Position numbers and translations under genes: made by a program
DNA from: Kumtagia sp963839725
GTDB lineage: Bacteria > Pseudomonadota > Alphaproteobacteria > Rhizobiales > Rhizobiaceae
NCBI GenBank assembly: GCA_963839725.1
Contig: CAWIWT010000034.1
Coordinates: forward strand, 124,001-188,000
Reading direction: 5' to 3'
DNA length: 64,000 bases
The notes under the pieces: model-generated
The model's input: only the letters and a program-made list of their open reading frames with translations
What the model was told of the DNA's origin: nothing
Database searches by the model: none
Part shown: piece by piece, positions 45,596 through 55,552 of the stretch
Numbering within the stretch: the stretch's first letter is position 1
How the letters are laid out: the number at the start of each line of letters is the position of its first letter

Positions 45596-46624
45596 TTACT
45601 CCCACGACCTCAGCAGCAAGGCGTGCGCATGCATGTCCCCGGCGAGGCCAAGTGTCACCACCCAGGGCAATCCGGCGGTGCCCTGCATGGCGCAAAGGTT
45701 CACCGGAATGTTGGCGACCGTCATGTTGCCGAACTGCTTGAGGGTCTGGAACATGGCGCCAGGCTTCAATATCGCCTCCCAGGCGTCCAGGAGTGTCTGC
45801 GAAGCCTGATGGCCGGTAAAGGTGACATCCGAAGAGGCAATGGACTGGCGCTGCAGCAGGCGCTGCACCGCGATTGGCGCCATCCCACCTCCAAATGTCC
45901 CAAAGTGCAAAAAACCGCTGTCTTTGATATGGTAATAGGGACCCGTCCAGTCCGACAGCAATGGATCCGGGTCGGATGGGCTGCCGACTCCCGGCCCGCC
46001 CTGCGAGCGGCAATCGCCGATCAGGTACATGTCGCCGAAATTCTGCTCCTGCGCGATGACTTCGGTATCCACAACGGTCCAGCGCGGCTGACGGTCGGGC
46101 CGACCCATGCCAACCACCGCCGCCGCGGCGCCGTCCGCAGCGCTGACGGCTTGCGGCGTTCGGTAGTTCATCACGCGCGTCCATCCCCCGCCGACGGCGA
46201 CGAGGATGTTGCGGGCTCGCCCGGCCCTCACCAGTGCATCTGCGAGCGCGACGCCGACGTTGAAGTTGTTGAAATCATTGCCTAGCGGTATGGTCAGTGT
46301 GGTTTCCGGCAGCTGCAGCCGATGTGTCAGCGCGAACAGGTCCGAGGGCAAGATGTATGTGCTTGGCGAGACGCATCCGATCACCATGTCGATCTGGCGA
46401 ACCTCCAGTCCGGCGTCGTCGATCGCCATTCGCGCCGCGGGCAACAGGATGTCGAGCACGGTTTCGCCTTTGGCCAGGACGTGGCGCTTGCAGTAGCCGG
46501 TGAACAGATCCTTGCCCGCCGGTGGGTTCGCGTGGAGCCAGTCAAAGATCGGATCGTCGTTGCGCCGAATTGCGTCTGGCAGTCGGCTGGCGATACCTAT
46601 GATACCGATTGTTCGCTCAACCAT
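45596..46624 (-). CDS. KAS III-like condensing enzyme lacking the catalytic cysteine
   Basis: Thiolase-fold protein of 342 residues resembling 3-oxoacyl-ACP synthase III. The histidine and asparagine of the active site are present (H272 in FTGHQASQTLLDAW, N300 in QFGNMTVANIPVNL). The cysteine is not: aligning GNDFNNFNVGVALADALV with the CxGFxYALxxAD motif of FabH puts phenylalanine (F118) at its place. It could be an acyl transferase, a decarboxylase-like enzyme or a partner subunit. The ATG at 46624 is used since upstream codons lie in the amine oxidase gene, whose stop is two bases away. Last gene of the minus-strand cluster. Confidence 0.8.
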   Translation of the reverse strand: MVERTIGIIGIASRLPDAIRRNDDPIFDWLHANPPAGKDLFTGYCKRHVLAKGETVLDILLPAARMAIDDAGLEVRQIDMVIGCVSPSTYILPSDLFALTHRLQLPETTLTIPLGNDFNNFNVGVALADALVRAGRARNILVAVGGGWTRVMNYRTPQAVSAADGAAAAVVGMGRPDRQPRWTVVDTEVIAQEQNFGDMYLIGDCRSQGGPGVGSPSDPDPLLSDWTGPYYHIKDSGFLHFGTFGGGMAPIAVQRLLQRQSIASSDVTFTGHQASQTLLDAWEAILKPGAMFQTLKQFGNMTVANIPVNLCAMQGTAGLPWVVTLGLAGDMHAHALLLRSWE

Positions 46625-46625
46625 C

Positions 46626-48330
46626 TTACCACTCCGCTCCGGCGACCCCGAGCCGGTCCAGCACGAGCTCCGCGGTCTGGAGCGCGCCCTCCGCCCAGGT
46701 CTGGTTGGTCGAATAAGCCTCACCGCAGATGTAGCATGGGAAATCGGCTACCGGCTGGATCATCCTCGTCAGCATTTCCGATGATTTGTAATTTGGGTTC
46801 CAGAGGTGCACGCCGCCACCGAAGGGATCCTGCGACCAATCCATGTAGGCGGCGTCGATCGGCTCCGGCGCGCTGTCGATACCGTGCATCTGCATCAGTT
46901 GACGGTGCATCTCCTGGACCATCGCCTTGGTTGCGGTGTGCGCCTTCCAGTTTTCACGCAGGCGGGCCGCAAACGGATCGGCTGGCGGTGAAGGCCGAGA
47001 CGGCGACTTAACTCGCGAGAACAGCGGAAGTCGGTGCGTCACCTGTGAGCCGATCAGCGATCCCGCCTTGTGGACTTGTGGCCTTGTGTCAAGCGCGCCC
47101 CAGAAGCCGACATTGAGCAGGTCGTCATAGGCCATGAGCAAACCAGGCTCTTCGGGCGCCTGGCACGCCGTTCCCTTCGGAACCGACAGGCCAATAGTAA
47201 CACTGGCGCAAAGGCAGGTCGGTGAGCGATCGGCCGCGCTCGACTCCTGCCGCCTGCCACCAGCTTTCTGATAGAGCAGGAAGAGCTTGAACAGCGGGAT
47301 GCCCCGAACCGACGCAAGGTCGTGGCGGAAATCGGTATTCTCGGCGCCGAGGACCTCACCCTCCGGCCGCAGCAGTTCGATCGCCCGACGTGGCATCGCA
47401 AGGACGATCGCCCGCGCCGTCACCGCGCTGTTGTCGCGGAATGCCAGCTTTACACCGCGGGACCCGTCCGCAAGCTGCGTTCCGGCGAAGCCGTCGAGCG
47501 AGCAGTTTAGTCTCGTTTTTCCACCGGCTGCGGTAAAGCGCCGGTGCAACTGAAACGGGACTGCCTCATACCCCTCTTTGACCATCTTGTATTGAATACC
47601 CGGCGTGAAATCGAAGTATTCCATTGTCAGGTCGAGGGCATTGCTGTTGTCAGCAAGACAGTCGTATCCGACGGTGGCCCGCGCCGCATTGTATCCGTCC
47701 GGGCTAATTTCCTTGTAGAGCAGGTTCCAGAAACCGTGCCGCCAGAGCGGAAGTCCGTCGATCACCACGGACTCAAGATACTGCCGCAACTTGCCGTCGT
47801 TCAGCCGTGCCGGAATTTCGGGCATGAGCCTGATCAGAGCGCGTTCGATCAGCGCTGCCGGGTTTGATCCGTTGCGCGCCGCCAGCCAGGCAGCCTCTGT
47901 CGGGTCGAACCAGTAGGGAAGCCCAAGCGGATCGCCGAGTGTGTTGCTGCGCAACAAGCGGCCGCGCAGAAACGCAATATTGGTGTCGACATTGACCGTC
48001 TGGTCGTGGACCGGAAGTTGGAGGACCTTCTCGACTAGACCTTGCACCAGTCGCTGCGGGCCTTTCACGGTGTCCTTGCCGGAAACCACGTAGCGCATGC
48101 CGCCGATCTCGGCCGTGGTGTCTGGCAGGAGAGGAGAACGCGCCGAGAGCAGACGACCGCCGATGCGGTCGCTTCCCTCGAACAGCGCGACCGTCAGGCC
48201 GCCGCGCGCCTTGGCCCATGAGCCCGCGAGCCCATTTTGTGATCCGGAGTGTAAGCAGCCGCCAGGCCGTGTACACCCCGCCGATCCCACCACCCACCAC
48301 AGCAACATCGACTTCGCGGGTATTTTCCAT
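46626..48330 (-). pseudogene. FAD amine oxidase family protein, apparent N-terminal frameshift
   Basis: Flavoprotein of the monoamine/L-amino-acid oxidase family, about 565 residues. The ATG at 48330 (GGAGGGGTGG upstream) starts MENTREVDVAVVGGGIGGVY, the FAD-binding motif, but the frame is then lost. The rest, from AKARGGLTVALFEGSDRIGG (near 48215) to the stop at 46626, reads in another frame, so one indel lies between about 48200 and 48270. The C-terminal FAD segment YICGEAYSTNQTWAEGALQT is intact. A longer unbroken frame from 48338 lacks the nucleotide-binding motif. It lies between the ThDP enzyme and the KAS III-like gene on the same strand; its amine or amino-acid substrate is not known. 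Confidence 0.8.
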
Positions 48331-48353
48331 GTGTCCACCCCTCCCGAGCCGGA

Positions 48354-50133
48354 TCATTCGACGGATTTGTGCATGAAAAGCGGTGTCCAGTATGGTGGCG
48401 CCGCCTTCCGGTCGACCCTCGCAACGATCACCTGTGGTCTCCCGGCCGCGGCGCCCCGAAGTGTTGCCTCCCAGATCGACGGGAAATCAGCGGGGTCGGC
48501 CAGGTCGTAAGCGTCGGCGCCTAGGCCTTCCGCGGCCTTGCGCAGGTCGGGTGCCCCCAGCCTATAGGCATACAGGTCGGAATCATCAGGCGGGAAGAAG
48601 GTGTTCATCCCCTGCGAGACCATGCCCAAATCGTCATCGGCCAGTACGATCCAGATTGCGCCGGCCTTTTGCGCCGCCGCGGTCGTTATCTCGCCCAGGT
48701 GCATCAAAAGTGCCCCGTCCCCGACCAGCGCCACACACAGGCGGTCCGGTCGTCCGAGGCGTGCTCCGACGACTGCGCAGACGCCAAATCCCATCGGCCC
48801 CATGGCCAGCGCACTCTGCACCTCTTGCCCGGGGCGCACGACTAGGTAGTGCAAGGCCCAACCGACGCAGTTGCCGCTATCGATGAACACGAGCGCGTCG
48901 TCGGGAAGATTTTCGTTCAGCAGGCGGCAGAGCGCAGCTGGCTGCAACGGTGCCGCCGCGTTTTCGATAGTCGGCGGTGGAAGCCACCGGCGCGTTTTTT
49001 TCCTTGATGGCGGCGATTGCCGCCCCGCGCGCTTCCACTTTGGCGACATCGCGCTTCCATGCCGGCGCCTGCTCCCACATTGACCTGAGGAAAGCGCCGC
49101 ATTCTGCCACGATGCCGTCGGTGATCGGCATGCCGCGACCAATGACGGACTGGTCCATATCTACCTGCAGGAACGGACCCTGCGGCACGAGGATCGGATT
49201 CCATTTGTAGGTTGCAAGTTCGCCAAGCGAAGAGCCGATCACCAGCAGTGCATCATGCACTGACGCGTTGGTCGTGGGGTCGACGATCCAGTATTGTGGC
49301 CATTGGCAGCCGGCAAAGCCATAGGCGCGCAGCGACAACGGGTGCGTTTCCGGGAAAACGCCCTTGCCGTCCGACGTCGTCATAACCGGAATTTGCCACC
49401 ATTCCACCAGGCAATGCAGCGCACGCGCTGTCTCGGGATCACGCAGCGCTTCGCGGCAGCCACTGCCGAGCATGATCAGTGGACGCGACGCGGCGGAAAG
49501 CACCGAGAGAGCGCGGCCGACGTCGGACGCCGAAGCGCCGCCTGGCACGCTGCGATAAGCCTTGGGCGAGGCCGGCGGTCGCTTCGATACATAGTCCTCT
49601 GTCGAGACGAGCGTTGACGCGACGTTGTCGGGCACGGATAGGTGAACAGCGCGGCGGGGGATCGACAGCATGTCGCGCAAAGCCTGTTCGAGCATGATCG
49701 GTCCGCTAGAGGCGTCCTCGATGTCGGCACTGTAGCGTGTAGCAGCGGCGTAGATGTCGCGGACATTCAGCCCGCAGTCGACACCTTCCTGCAAATAGCC
49801 CCGTCCCAGATATTGCTCCGATACCTCTCCCGTGAGCACCAGCACCGCCGAACCGCCAAAAAAGGCATTTGCAGCGCCGGTCAGCGCGTTCGTCGCACCG
49901 GGACCGCTAGTCACCAGAACGACGCCCGGTTTGCCGGTCGCGCGGTAGTATCCGTCTGCCATATACGCCGCGCCGGTTTCGTGGCGGCACACTACATAGG
50001 TGAATTCTTGGCGGTCGTGGAGGCGCTGCAGAAAGTGCATGACGCCTGCGCCGGGAACCCCGAAAATCGTCGTCGCGCCTTCAAGCTTGAGATAGTCCAG
50101 AATCTGGTCCGCGACCATGGCTTGAGTTGGCAT
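48354..50133 (-). pseudogene. Thiamine diphosphate enzyme of the acetolactate synthase family, apparent frameshift
   Basis: ThDP-dependent enzyme of about 590 residues after repair. The N-terminal domain has EGATTIFGVPGAGVMHFLQR and the catalytic glutamate in VCRHETGAAYMADGYYRATG; GPGATNALTGAANAF follows. The middle domain continues to VASTADY. Near 48966 one extra base breaks the frame; the family sequence resumes with ENAAAPLQPAALCRLLNENL. The C-terminal ThDP domain has VALVGDGALLMHLGEITTAA and the stop at 48354. The unbroken first frame ends at 48877. Members decarboxylate a 2-oxoacid and transfer the acyl unit. First gene of the minus-strand cluster with the amine oxidase and KAS III-like genes. 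Confidence 0.8.
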
Positions 50134-50412
50134 GCGATCCTCCTCACCTTGCGACGCGACTGATTTTTATGTTTAGGCGATCGATGCGATCAACGTCAGC
50201 GCCGAGATTGCGACGCCTGGACCGGTATCCAAAGTTAAACGTAGGGAGTTTCAAGTTTGCATGTCAATCGGCAATACTTGGAAGGCAGCCGGTCGTGGCT
50301 CATGCTGGAAGAGCCCAGCCATCTACAGCGCGGTATTTGGGATCGCTCTCCGCCGGCACTACGTTTCGGTACACCTACGAATCGTAGTGGGGCAAGGGGA
50401 TGTGCGGTATCC

Positions 50413-51658
50413 CTACTTTACCAGCGTGATCTGTTTGCCGGCGAACATTTGGCGGTTACCCAACACACCTGTGCAATCGTTTGCGATGGCTGAAGCGCCG
50501 GTCATTTCGATCGTATCGCCGACAACGCGAACACAGTCGCCATCCCCCGTCATAACCGAGTTACCGGCATAGAAGACATGCGCGTCGGGCGCGTACACGT
50601 AGCCGGTCAATTTTGTCCCTGTGCCGCCATTAAGCGTTAGTTCGTCGGTATTCCCCTTGGCCTGGTAAATCGTGATGCCCTGATAGTCACCTGAAGTGGG
50701 TGGGGAGAGGTCAATGACCTCGTTGGCAGCTGAGGTAAACTGCGCGCCATCCATCAGGAAGATCGTTACGCCATGGCCAGTCAGACTTCCGTTGCCACCT
50801 AATTTGATATCACCGCCCTTGAAAACGTAGGTGCCTGGCTCAAGGGTGACATTGCCGGACAGATTCTTGTTGCAGTACGTCCCGGGGCTCAGTGTCTTGG
50901 TCTTGCCACCCGAAACGTTATTGCACGTGTTGTAGGCCGGAGTGCCGTAGCCCGGAGGTTGCCGGAGGCACCACATTAGCCAATGGATCCCTTGTGGGGT
51001 ACTGGTTTTCACGCGGCATCCCGCATTCCAGGCTCGTGCTTGATACGCCGGTAACGTGTCCGACTGCGGAAACACATTCCGCTTTGAGCTGCGCCGACCC
51101 GCCCCGATATATGGAATCCGAAGCGTCGGAGTTCGAGGCGATGACACATTTTTTGAGGTCGACGTTAGTCGAACCCTGGATTTTGACGGCGTCATTGGCA
51201 TGTTTGTTCAGGGCGAGGATGCATGCCGGCATGCCTGGTGTGACCTTCACGAACGCCCTTCGATTGGCGCCCCAAAAGATGTCCCCGCCAAATACAGGGT
51301 CGTGACCCACCCTGGATGCAACCGATATGATATCGTACTCACCTGTCGGCGATGTGGTGGCGCTGAATTCGGGCTGGGCGTCGGAGTCGTAAAGCAACGT
51401 CTCGTTCTGACTGTACTCGTTATTGGCTAGAAAGTACTTCTGCCCTAAGCTGTAAAGCTCGCCTTCTGACATGCCCGAATAATACTCGGTGCCGATTGCC
51501 AGCGCAGTCGCATCCAACGATTCCTGCAGCTTCGAAGCCTTCGTCGAGATGCTGGAAAGGTCGACCGCGCTAGACACGACCAGAACCAGTGGCACGAGGG
51601 TCAATGCGAATGTTGGTGCAATATTTGCACGTTCTGAATTCTGAAACCGACGCAGCAT
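50413..51658 (-). pseudogene. TadG-like pilus-assembly/surface protein, homopolymer frameshift
   Basis: Protein of about 415 residues after repair. The N-terminus MLRRFQNSERANIAPTFALT and the membrane span LVPLVLVVSSAVDLS are typical of TadE/TadG proteins of Tad pilus systems. After LANVVPPATSG the frame is lost at the CCC at 50951-50953 (GGG in the coding sense); dropping one base gives YGTPAYNTCNNVSGGKTKTL. The second part has beta-helix-like repeats (VTLEPGTYVFKGGDIKLGGN, then GVTIFLMDGAQF) and ends at 50413. No other tad gene is nearby, so it is an orphan. Its codon use is less GC-rich than most neighbours. Confidence 0.72.
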
Positions 51659-52124
51659 TTTTTTTCCCTCATTCGGACCGCTGCATAGTCACCTAAATGA
51701 TATCCCAACGGGTTTATTCCATTCATAAAATTTGACCGATTTCGAAAATATGCAGCTTCGCGCAAACATCTGTCCGTATAGGCGGCGCTTCTCGCAAAAC
51801 TGAACTCTGCAATAAGACTGCGGTCCCAGCCACACTTGCTTAAGGGAAGCCGCCTTCCTATGCCCTGACTGGTTGCGATGGTCCCTAATGGCATGGGCCT
51901 TTGGTCTGATGAATGATCGCAATGGTCCGCAAAAGTCGTCACTGGGGAACGACCGCTTGATCGGTGAGTTAGCTGGCGATTAGCTTGGGAGACCTCATGA
52001 CGGAGGCTTCACGGAGCCTCTGGAAAGGCTTTTTATGCATAGGTAAAAGCCGATCGTACAAATTTACGAGGCATTCGGACATCGAACGCTAGGTTTTATG
52101 TGACAAGGAAGGGTAGGCACTGCC
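51659..52124. other. Intergenic region between divergent genes
   Basis: A 466-base, relatively A+T-rich region between the TadG-like gene (minus) and the secreted-protein gene (plus); it should carry promoters for both. No gene or obvious repeat is seen. Frames at 51601-51942 on the minus strand have no family features. Confidence 0.4.
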
Positions 52125-53147
52125 ATGAAACGCATGAACAAAGTCATCCTGGGAACCTTTGCGGCGGTGTCTGTGGCATTGCTGCCCTTCGAGGTTGGCC
52201 CAACCCTTACGATTGATGTTGCCGCTGCGCACGCCAAGGGTGGCAACGGCGGAGGAAATGGCGGCAAGGGTGGGGGCTCCGGCGGGAGCAAAGGTTCATC
52301 CGCATCGTCGCATGGAAAATCTGCATCCACCAAAGGCAAGGGTAATGCTTTCGGCAATCAAGTCGCTCAAGGGACGGTTGGCAAGAGCTCGATTTTCAAG
52401 ACCGAGAAATCCAATCCCCGAACAAAGAGTGCAAAAGCCATAGCGTCTGCCAACGGACAGAAATCAAAGCACGTAAAGGTAGCGCTCCCAGATAGCGTCC
52501 CGATGCCAGATACCAAGCCTCAGAACTTCCACGCGAAGCTCGCGGCTCTCAACTCACTTAATCGCAACTACCACGCGTACCTGAATAGCAAGTCCCCGCG
52601 CTTTGCTGCGATTGCTGCGTTCGTAAAGGCGTCCGCGGAGTATGAACTTGCCTTGGATGCCGTAGCAAGAGTGAACGGCGATCTTGTTGCGGCTCAGGAG
52701 GAATTTACTGCGGCTGTCGATGCTGCGGGAATCAAGCCGTACGATGACAACATCAGCGTTTATCAAAATGCCAGCGTCGAAAGCTTGACTGCAAGACTGG
52801 AAGCGCTGCGTACCGCGCAACAGAGTGTCCAATCGACCGAACTCGACGCGGAAATTGCAGCCTTGGAAGGGCTGCTGAGTGGGACTGAGGCGAAGGCGGT
52901 GGTGGACAATCAAGCCGAGCTTGAAAGAACAGAACTCGATGCAGAAACTCTCGCTGTCGGAACAGACGATGAAGCGCTTCGCGAGGCCCTCCTCGATATG
53001 GCGAACGAAAACCGTGTCGCGCAGTACGGCGACGACTATGTCGATACCGATATGATGGATTGGGCCAAGGAAGTGCTCGGCGTAGACGAGGCGTTTGGCA
53101 AGATCGATCAGGTCAAGGAAGTGCTGTCGACAACCGACAGCAACTAG
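52125..53147 (+). CDS. Secreted protein with Gly/Ser/Lys-rich N-terminal region, unknown function
   Basis: Protein of 340 residues. A signal peptide (MKRMNKVILGTFAAVSVALL) probably ends near AAAHA, about residue 36. Residues about 38-75 are a low-complexity run of Gly, Ser and Lys. The rest (about 140-335) is predicted alpha-helical, with HAKLAALNSLNRNYHAYLNS, EYELALDAVARVNGDLVAAQ and long acidic helices (LEALRTAQQSVQSTELDAEI). It has no cysteine in the mature part. AAGGAAGGG precedes the ATG. I do not recognise the family; it may be a periplasmic or surface protein, next to cell-surface polysaccharide genes. Confidence 0.7.
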   Translation: MKRMNKVILGTFAAVSVALLPFEVGPTLTIDVAAAHAKGGNGGGNGGKGGGSGGSKGSSASSHGKSASTKGKGNAFGNQVAQGTVGKSSIFKTEKSNPRTKSAKAIASANGQKSKHVKVALPDSVPMPDTKPQNFHAKLAALNSLNRNYHAYLNSKSPRFAAIAAFVKASAEYELALDAVARVNGDLVAAQEEFTAAVDAAGIKPYDDNISVYQNASVESLTARLEALRTAQQSVQSTELDAEIAALEGLLSGTEAKAVVDNQAELERTELDAETLAVGTDDEALREALLDMANENRVAQYGDDYVDTDMMDWAKEVLGVDEAFGKIDQVKEVLSTTDSN

Positions 53148-53551
53148 CAGCGCGCTGCGGCAGGCACGTCGACCGATTTGAAGTTTTCGCAATTTCGGCA
53201 GCCACGTGTCGCCGTTGGCATGCGCTTCGCTGTCGGCAATTGGAAGCAAAAGCCTAGCACAACGTCGCCCCTATTCTGCGAGCGCGACACCGCGACGGAA
53301 AGTCCCGATTGCAACTTTTCGAAATGTAAGCCTCAATACCAGCTTCTAGACGCGGAGAAGCACAAGATCTTGACGGAGTCAGCCAACTCGCAGTCGAGGG
53401 CCGCCATGACGCTGATCGATCCCTTTCTGAAACGTCGACTGCTCGATTTTGTGGAATCTGGCGCTATCGCGAAATTTCATGATATCGAGCATTTCAGCCC
53501 TCTGACCATTTTCTCCCGGACTGAACGCGTCTTTCAGGACCTCATCTGAAT
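53148..53551. other. Intergenic region, possible tail of a lost ABC-2 permease
   Basis: A 404-base stretch without a supported gene. A plus frame ending at 53549 finishes with TIFSRTERVFQDLI, which resembles the cytoplasmic end of ABC-2 (Wzm-type) permeases and lies just before the Wzt-type ATPase relic, where wzm normally ends. The rest of this frame has no membrane spans, so only a tail could remain. Confidence 0.35.
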
Positions 53552-54505
53552 ATGTCCCAAACTGTAATCGAAGCGAGGAACCTTTCGAAAGTTTACCGTT
53601 TGGGCGATCAAAGGACACATCTTTCAGCGCCCAGAATGGCTCGGCATCGACCCTAACCGACTGCTGCGGCCTCCTCCGCAACAGACGACGGGTACGGATG
53701 CCGCGCGCCGAAATTGCCGCGAAGCTTGACGAGATTGTCGACTTTTCCGGCGTTGAGACCTTTTTGGATACCCCAGTGAAGCGATACTCAAGTGGCATGT
53801 ATATGCGCCTTGCTTTCGCCGTCGCTGCCCATGTGGATCCCGATATTCTCGTTGTTGACGATGCGGCCTTTCAAAAGAAATGCATCGCCAAGGCCGAGAG
53901 CATAGCAGAAACCGGTCGCACAGTGCTGATGGTCAGCCATCAGATGTCCGTCCTACAGAGACTGTGTTCGCGGGCGCTTCTGATTGATGGTGGACGGATT
54001 CAGGCGGATGGGCCGACCGGCGAGGTTGTTCGTGGTTACCTGCAGAGCAGGAAGCGCGCGCCGCCACGAGGCGCGCTCGGCACGCGGAGGTCGCGGTCGA
54101 CTGCGCTTAGCGGGAATTGAGGTTTTCAGCGAAACGGGGCAGGTGGCGTCCGGGCGGCAGGCGACCTTCAGGCTGCACGTCAATGGGCCTCGCGAGCCGG
54201 GGCGGTGCCTGATCACCCTCTTTGACGACTTTGGTGATCCCATCACATCATTCGATATAGCGGAGCATTCGGAACATGACCGCGATGGCGATGAGTACAC
54301 TGTAAATGTTGAGAGTCTTATGTTGCGACCCGGCAGATATCGGATCGACGTAGCGCTCGAAGCGGAGGACTGGGTGGTCGAGGATCATGTCGAAACGGCC
54401 GCGATGTTCGATGTTGCGCCGGGAATCCTGGATGATCGGCTAGTGACGGCACAACCGGGGTTAGGCAGCGTCAGTCTTGCACACAGATGGACCGTCAGGC
54501 GCTGA
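53552..54505 (+). pseudogene. Relic of a Wzt-type polysaccharide export ATPase with C-terminal sugar-binding domain
   Basis: Remains of an O-antigen/EPS ABC exporter ATPase. It begins MSQTVIEARNLSKVYRLGDQ (53552), then loses the frame; Walker A is deleted. From 53698 the text resumes with AEIAAKLDEIVDFSGVETFL, the signature YSSGMYMRLAFAVAAHVDPD, and Walker B ILVVDDAAFQKKCIAKAE, in which the expected E-x-LAVGD segment is missing (a small in-frame deletion). MVSHQMSVLQRLCSRALLID follows. After another frame change near 54050 comes a Wzt C-terminal carbohydrate-binding-like domain (LFDDFGDPITSFDIAEHS, SLMLRPGRYRIDVALEAEDW). Inactive. It converges on the glycosyltransferase cluster, overlapping by about 11 bases. 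Confidence 0.75.
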
Positions 54506-55452
54506 GACGGGCTGCCGCTCTGAGACGGGCAAATCTGCGCGCTAGGCGCCGGCGATACTTGCCAAGTCGTAACAACAGCTTCAGCTTCACGCGGTCGATT
54601 CTGACTCTTCGTCGAGGCAGGCTCGATATAGGGTGCGCGAGCCAATCGGAGAGCGCGTTCAACCCCCGCATCGCGGAGGTTACCGTCAGCGACATGGGCC
54701 GCCAGCCAGTCGAGAAAAGCTGCGCGGGCCGGATGACGGGCCATCCGGTCGTATAAACCCTGCTGGTTGGCAGCAGCCGAAACCGACCCGGGGTGCTGGC
54801 GGTAGCGCGAAAGGCATTCCGGTGTCACGAACACAGGGTACCGGAGGAACAACTTGGCCCACAGCGACTGATCCTCATAAAGATGAAAGCGTTCCTCAAA
54901 GCCGCCCACAACGTCGATGGCGCTCCTGCGTACGAGAACGGAGCACGTGCAGGGCACGTGCCCATCTTGCATCAACAGGATTCGTCGCAACAGTTCCGGT
55001 GGCGCGTGCAATCGCCCCGCAAGGCCGTCAGTCGGCTCGACCCAGTCAACGTCCGATCCATCAGGAAACCACCATCGCGTTGACCCAAAGATCATCGCAG
55101 CTGCTGGGTTCACCTGCGCCAAAGTTACCACTATGTCCAGCATATGCGGCTCGAACACATCGTCTGCATCGAGAAATGCGAAGAACGCACCGGAGCCGGC
55201 CCGCATTCCGGCATTTCGGGCTGCCGCGGCACCATGCGAGCCAGTTGATGTCCTCTCTACCAACTTGATGCGGGGATCTCGTCTGGTGAACTCCTTCGCT
55301 ATTTCCAGGCTGTCATCGGTTGATCCATCATCGATCAGCACATGCTCCCATTCCTCGAAGGTCTGGCCCAGCACACTCGCGATGGCTTCCCCGAGATACG
55401 CCGAGGCGTTGCGGAATGGGGTAATGACCGTAACGCGCGGTACTGTCTTCAT
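54495..55452 (-). CDS. GT2 glycosyltransferase, apparent C-terminal frameshift
   Basis: Family 2 glycosyltransferase. From ATG 55452 it begins MKTVPRVTVITPFRNASAYL; the nucleotide-sugar site has VLIDDGSTDDSLEIAKEF and the DxD-type motif FFAFLDADDVF; GHVPCTCSVLVRRSAIDVVG and FEERFHLYEDQSLWAKLFLR follow. Near 54605 the frame probably shifts: the alternative frame gives a basic tail RIDRVKLKLLLRLGKYRRRL ending at 54495, while the unshifted frame runs to 54385 through the Wzt relic. The in-frame sequence upstream (55605-55453) looks like the C-terminus of the preceding glycosyltransferase, so the two may be one tandem protein. Confidence 0.75.
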
Positions 55453-55552
55453 CGGCGCAAACTGCCGCTTCAGGCCGCGTTTCATCGCGGAATACCGTGT
55501 ACGTGCCAGTGTCCGCCAGATCTTTGACCGGATGTGCAGTGAGGCTCCGCGT

